This document shows, piece after piece, positions 5,842 through 6,357 of a DNA stretch of 6,357 nt. The stretch is from Clostridiales bacterium. GTDB taxonomy: Bacteria > Bacillota > Clostridia > Tissierellales > Sedimentibacteraceae. The notes under the pieces were generated by a model. That model saw only the letters and a program-made list of their open reading frames with translations, ran no database searches and was not told the DNA's origin. A program made the translations under genes and the position numbers. Position 1 is the first letter of the stretch. Every line of letters starts with the position of its first letter. The stretch lies in assembly GCA_003483345.1 (NCBI GenBank), contig DMWH01000178.1:1-6357 (forward strand), read 5' to 3'.

Positions 5842-6357
5842 TTAACATAAATCCAAATAATTTACTCCGTCTTCAGGTACAATAATTTTTATGCTGCCAT
5901 CATTTTTCATCCCTACAATAAACAAGGTATAATGCATGTAAGGTGCAGCATCTATCCAATGATCTAAGATTTCAGTGCCGTCGGGTTTCTTTAATTGCAA
6001 TGTATATCTTCCCGATGGGATTGCCACATTACACGATACTTTTCCATACTTAATATCAGAAAATAGAATAGTTCCGTCCGACGCCGACATTACTACTTCT
6101 GGTTCATCGATACACAAATTTGCCAACCGCAATGCTGACATATTACTTGTCATATTATGTGCTTTTTGCTCAGGTACCATTAAAATGCAAATATCCTTCT
6201 TATTTTCTTCATCAGCTGAGACGACTGCTGTGTATGCCAAGTTATAATCTATGTCTATATCCGATTCAAATAACAAATTACCATTTGGAGAGTGTATTAA
6301 AACATGGTAAGAATTCGGAGGAAACTTAACATATTTTGTGAATTCTCCGATTTTTAA
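5842..6357 (-). CDS. Protein with tandem DUF4397-like domains, C-terminal 171 codons (5' end outside window)
   Basis: The frame is open from the window edge to the stop at 5842, with no in-frame ATG; a TTG at 6276 falls in the middle of a domain and is not a credible start. The C-terminal domain (about 75-165 of the visible part) reads like DUF4397: ALRLANLCIDEPEVV, DGTILFSDIKYGKVSCNVAI, PSGRYTLQLKKPDG and HYTLFIVGM, i.e. a short beta-rich fold with the YG and P-x-G-x-Y-x-L/V pattern. The visible N-terminal 60 residues (IGEFTKYVKFPPNSYHVLI, then NLAYTAVVSADE) fit the second half of another copy, so at least two tandem domains are likely. Such proteins are often exported or surface-linked, but the N-terminus that would show a signal is missing. 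Function is unknown. It ends 4 nt before the palindrome and has no other terminator. The family call rests on recognised pattern only. Confidence 0.68.
   Translation of the reverse strand, partial: LKIGEFTKYVKFPPNSYHVLIHSPNGNLLFESDIDIDYNLAYTAVVSADEENKKDICILMVPEQKAHNMTSNMSALRLANLCIDEPEVVMSASDGTILFSDIKYGKVSCNVAIPSGRYTLQLKKPDGTEILDHWIDAAPYMHYTLFIVGMKNDGSIKIIVPEDGVNYLDLC

Noticed and set aside
6274..6276. TTG at 6276 as the start of the last gene
   Set aside because: The frame stays open and domain-like to the window edge, and this TTG falls within a beta-domain, so the gene is 5'-truncated and does not start here.

Overview
The window looks like a low-GC Firmicute chromosome, most likely a member of Clostridia. 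Reasons: AT-rich codon use, a SpoVG of exactly the Bacillus length (97 aa), a Bacillus-type PurR, and the conserved order purR - spoVG - glmU - pth - mfd. Genus cannot be read from the sequence. All seven genes lie on the minus strand, so transcription runs from high to low coordinates.

In order of transcription: (1) 6357-5842, the C-terminal part of a protein with two apparent DUF4397-like beta domains, cut by the window edge. (2) 5837-5781, a perfect 57-bp palindrome (27-bp arms, AAA loop), GC-rich against an AT-rich background, made of two head-to-head 25-nt units; it resembles REP-like intergenic elements. (3) 5730-5035, an Asp/Glu-type amino-acid racemase with both catalytic cysteines; its promoter -35 lies inside the end of the palindrome. 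(4) 4975-4154, purR, with a sigma-A promoter overlapped by a two-box PurR operator that suggests autoregulation. (5) 4056-3763, spoVG, with its own promoter and a clear intrinsic terminator. (6) 3552-2182 glmU, 2171-1602 pth and 1544-1 mfd (N-terminal 514 codons), apparently one transcript from a near-consensus promoter at about 3619-3591.

The gene set is mostly housekeeping: purine-linked regulation (PurR), sporulation and envelope RNA-binding regulation (SpoVG), UDP-GlcNAc supply for the wall (GlmU), peptidyl-tRNA recycling (Pth) and transcription-coupled repair (Mfd). Compared with the Bacillus subtilis arrangement (purR-yabJ-spoVG-glmU-prs-ctc-pth-fin-mfd), yabJ, prs, ctc and fin are absent from their usual places. 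No RNA gene, CRISPR array, transposase or novel multi-gene system is visible. The most notable items are the operator-promoter overlap at purR, the nested palindrome that supplies a promoter element, and the stripped-down gene cluster.
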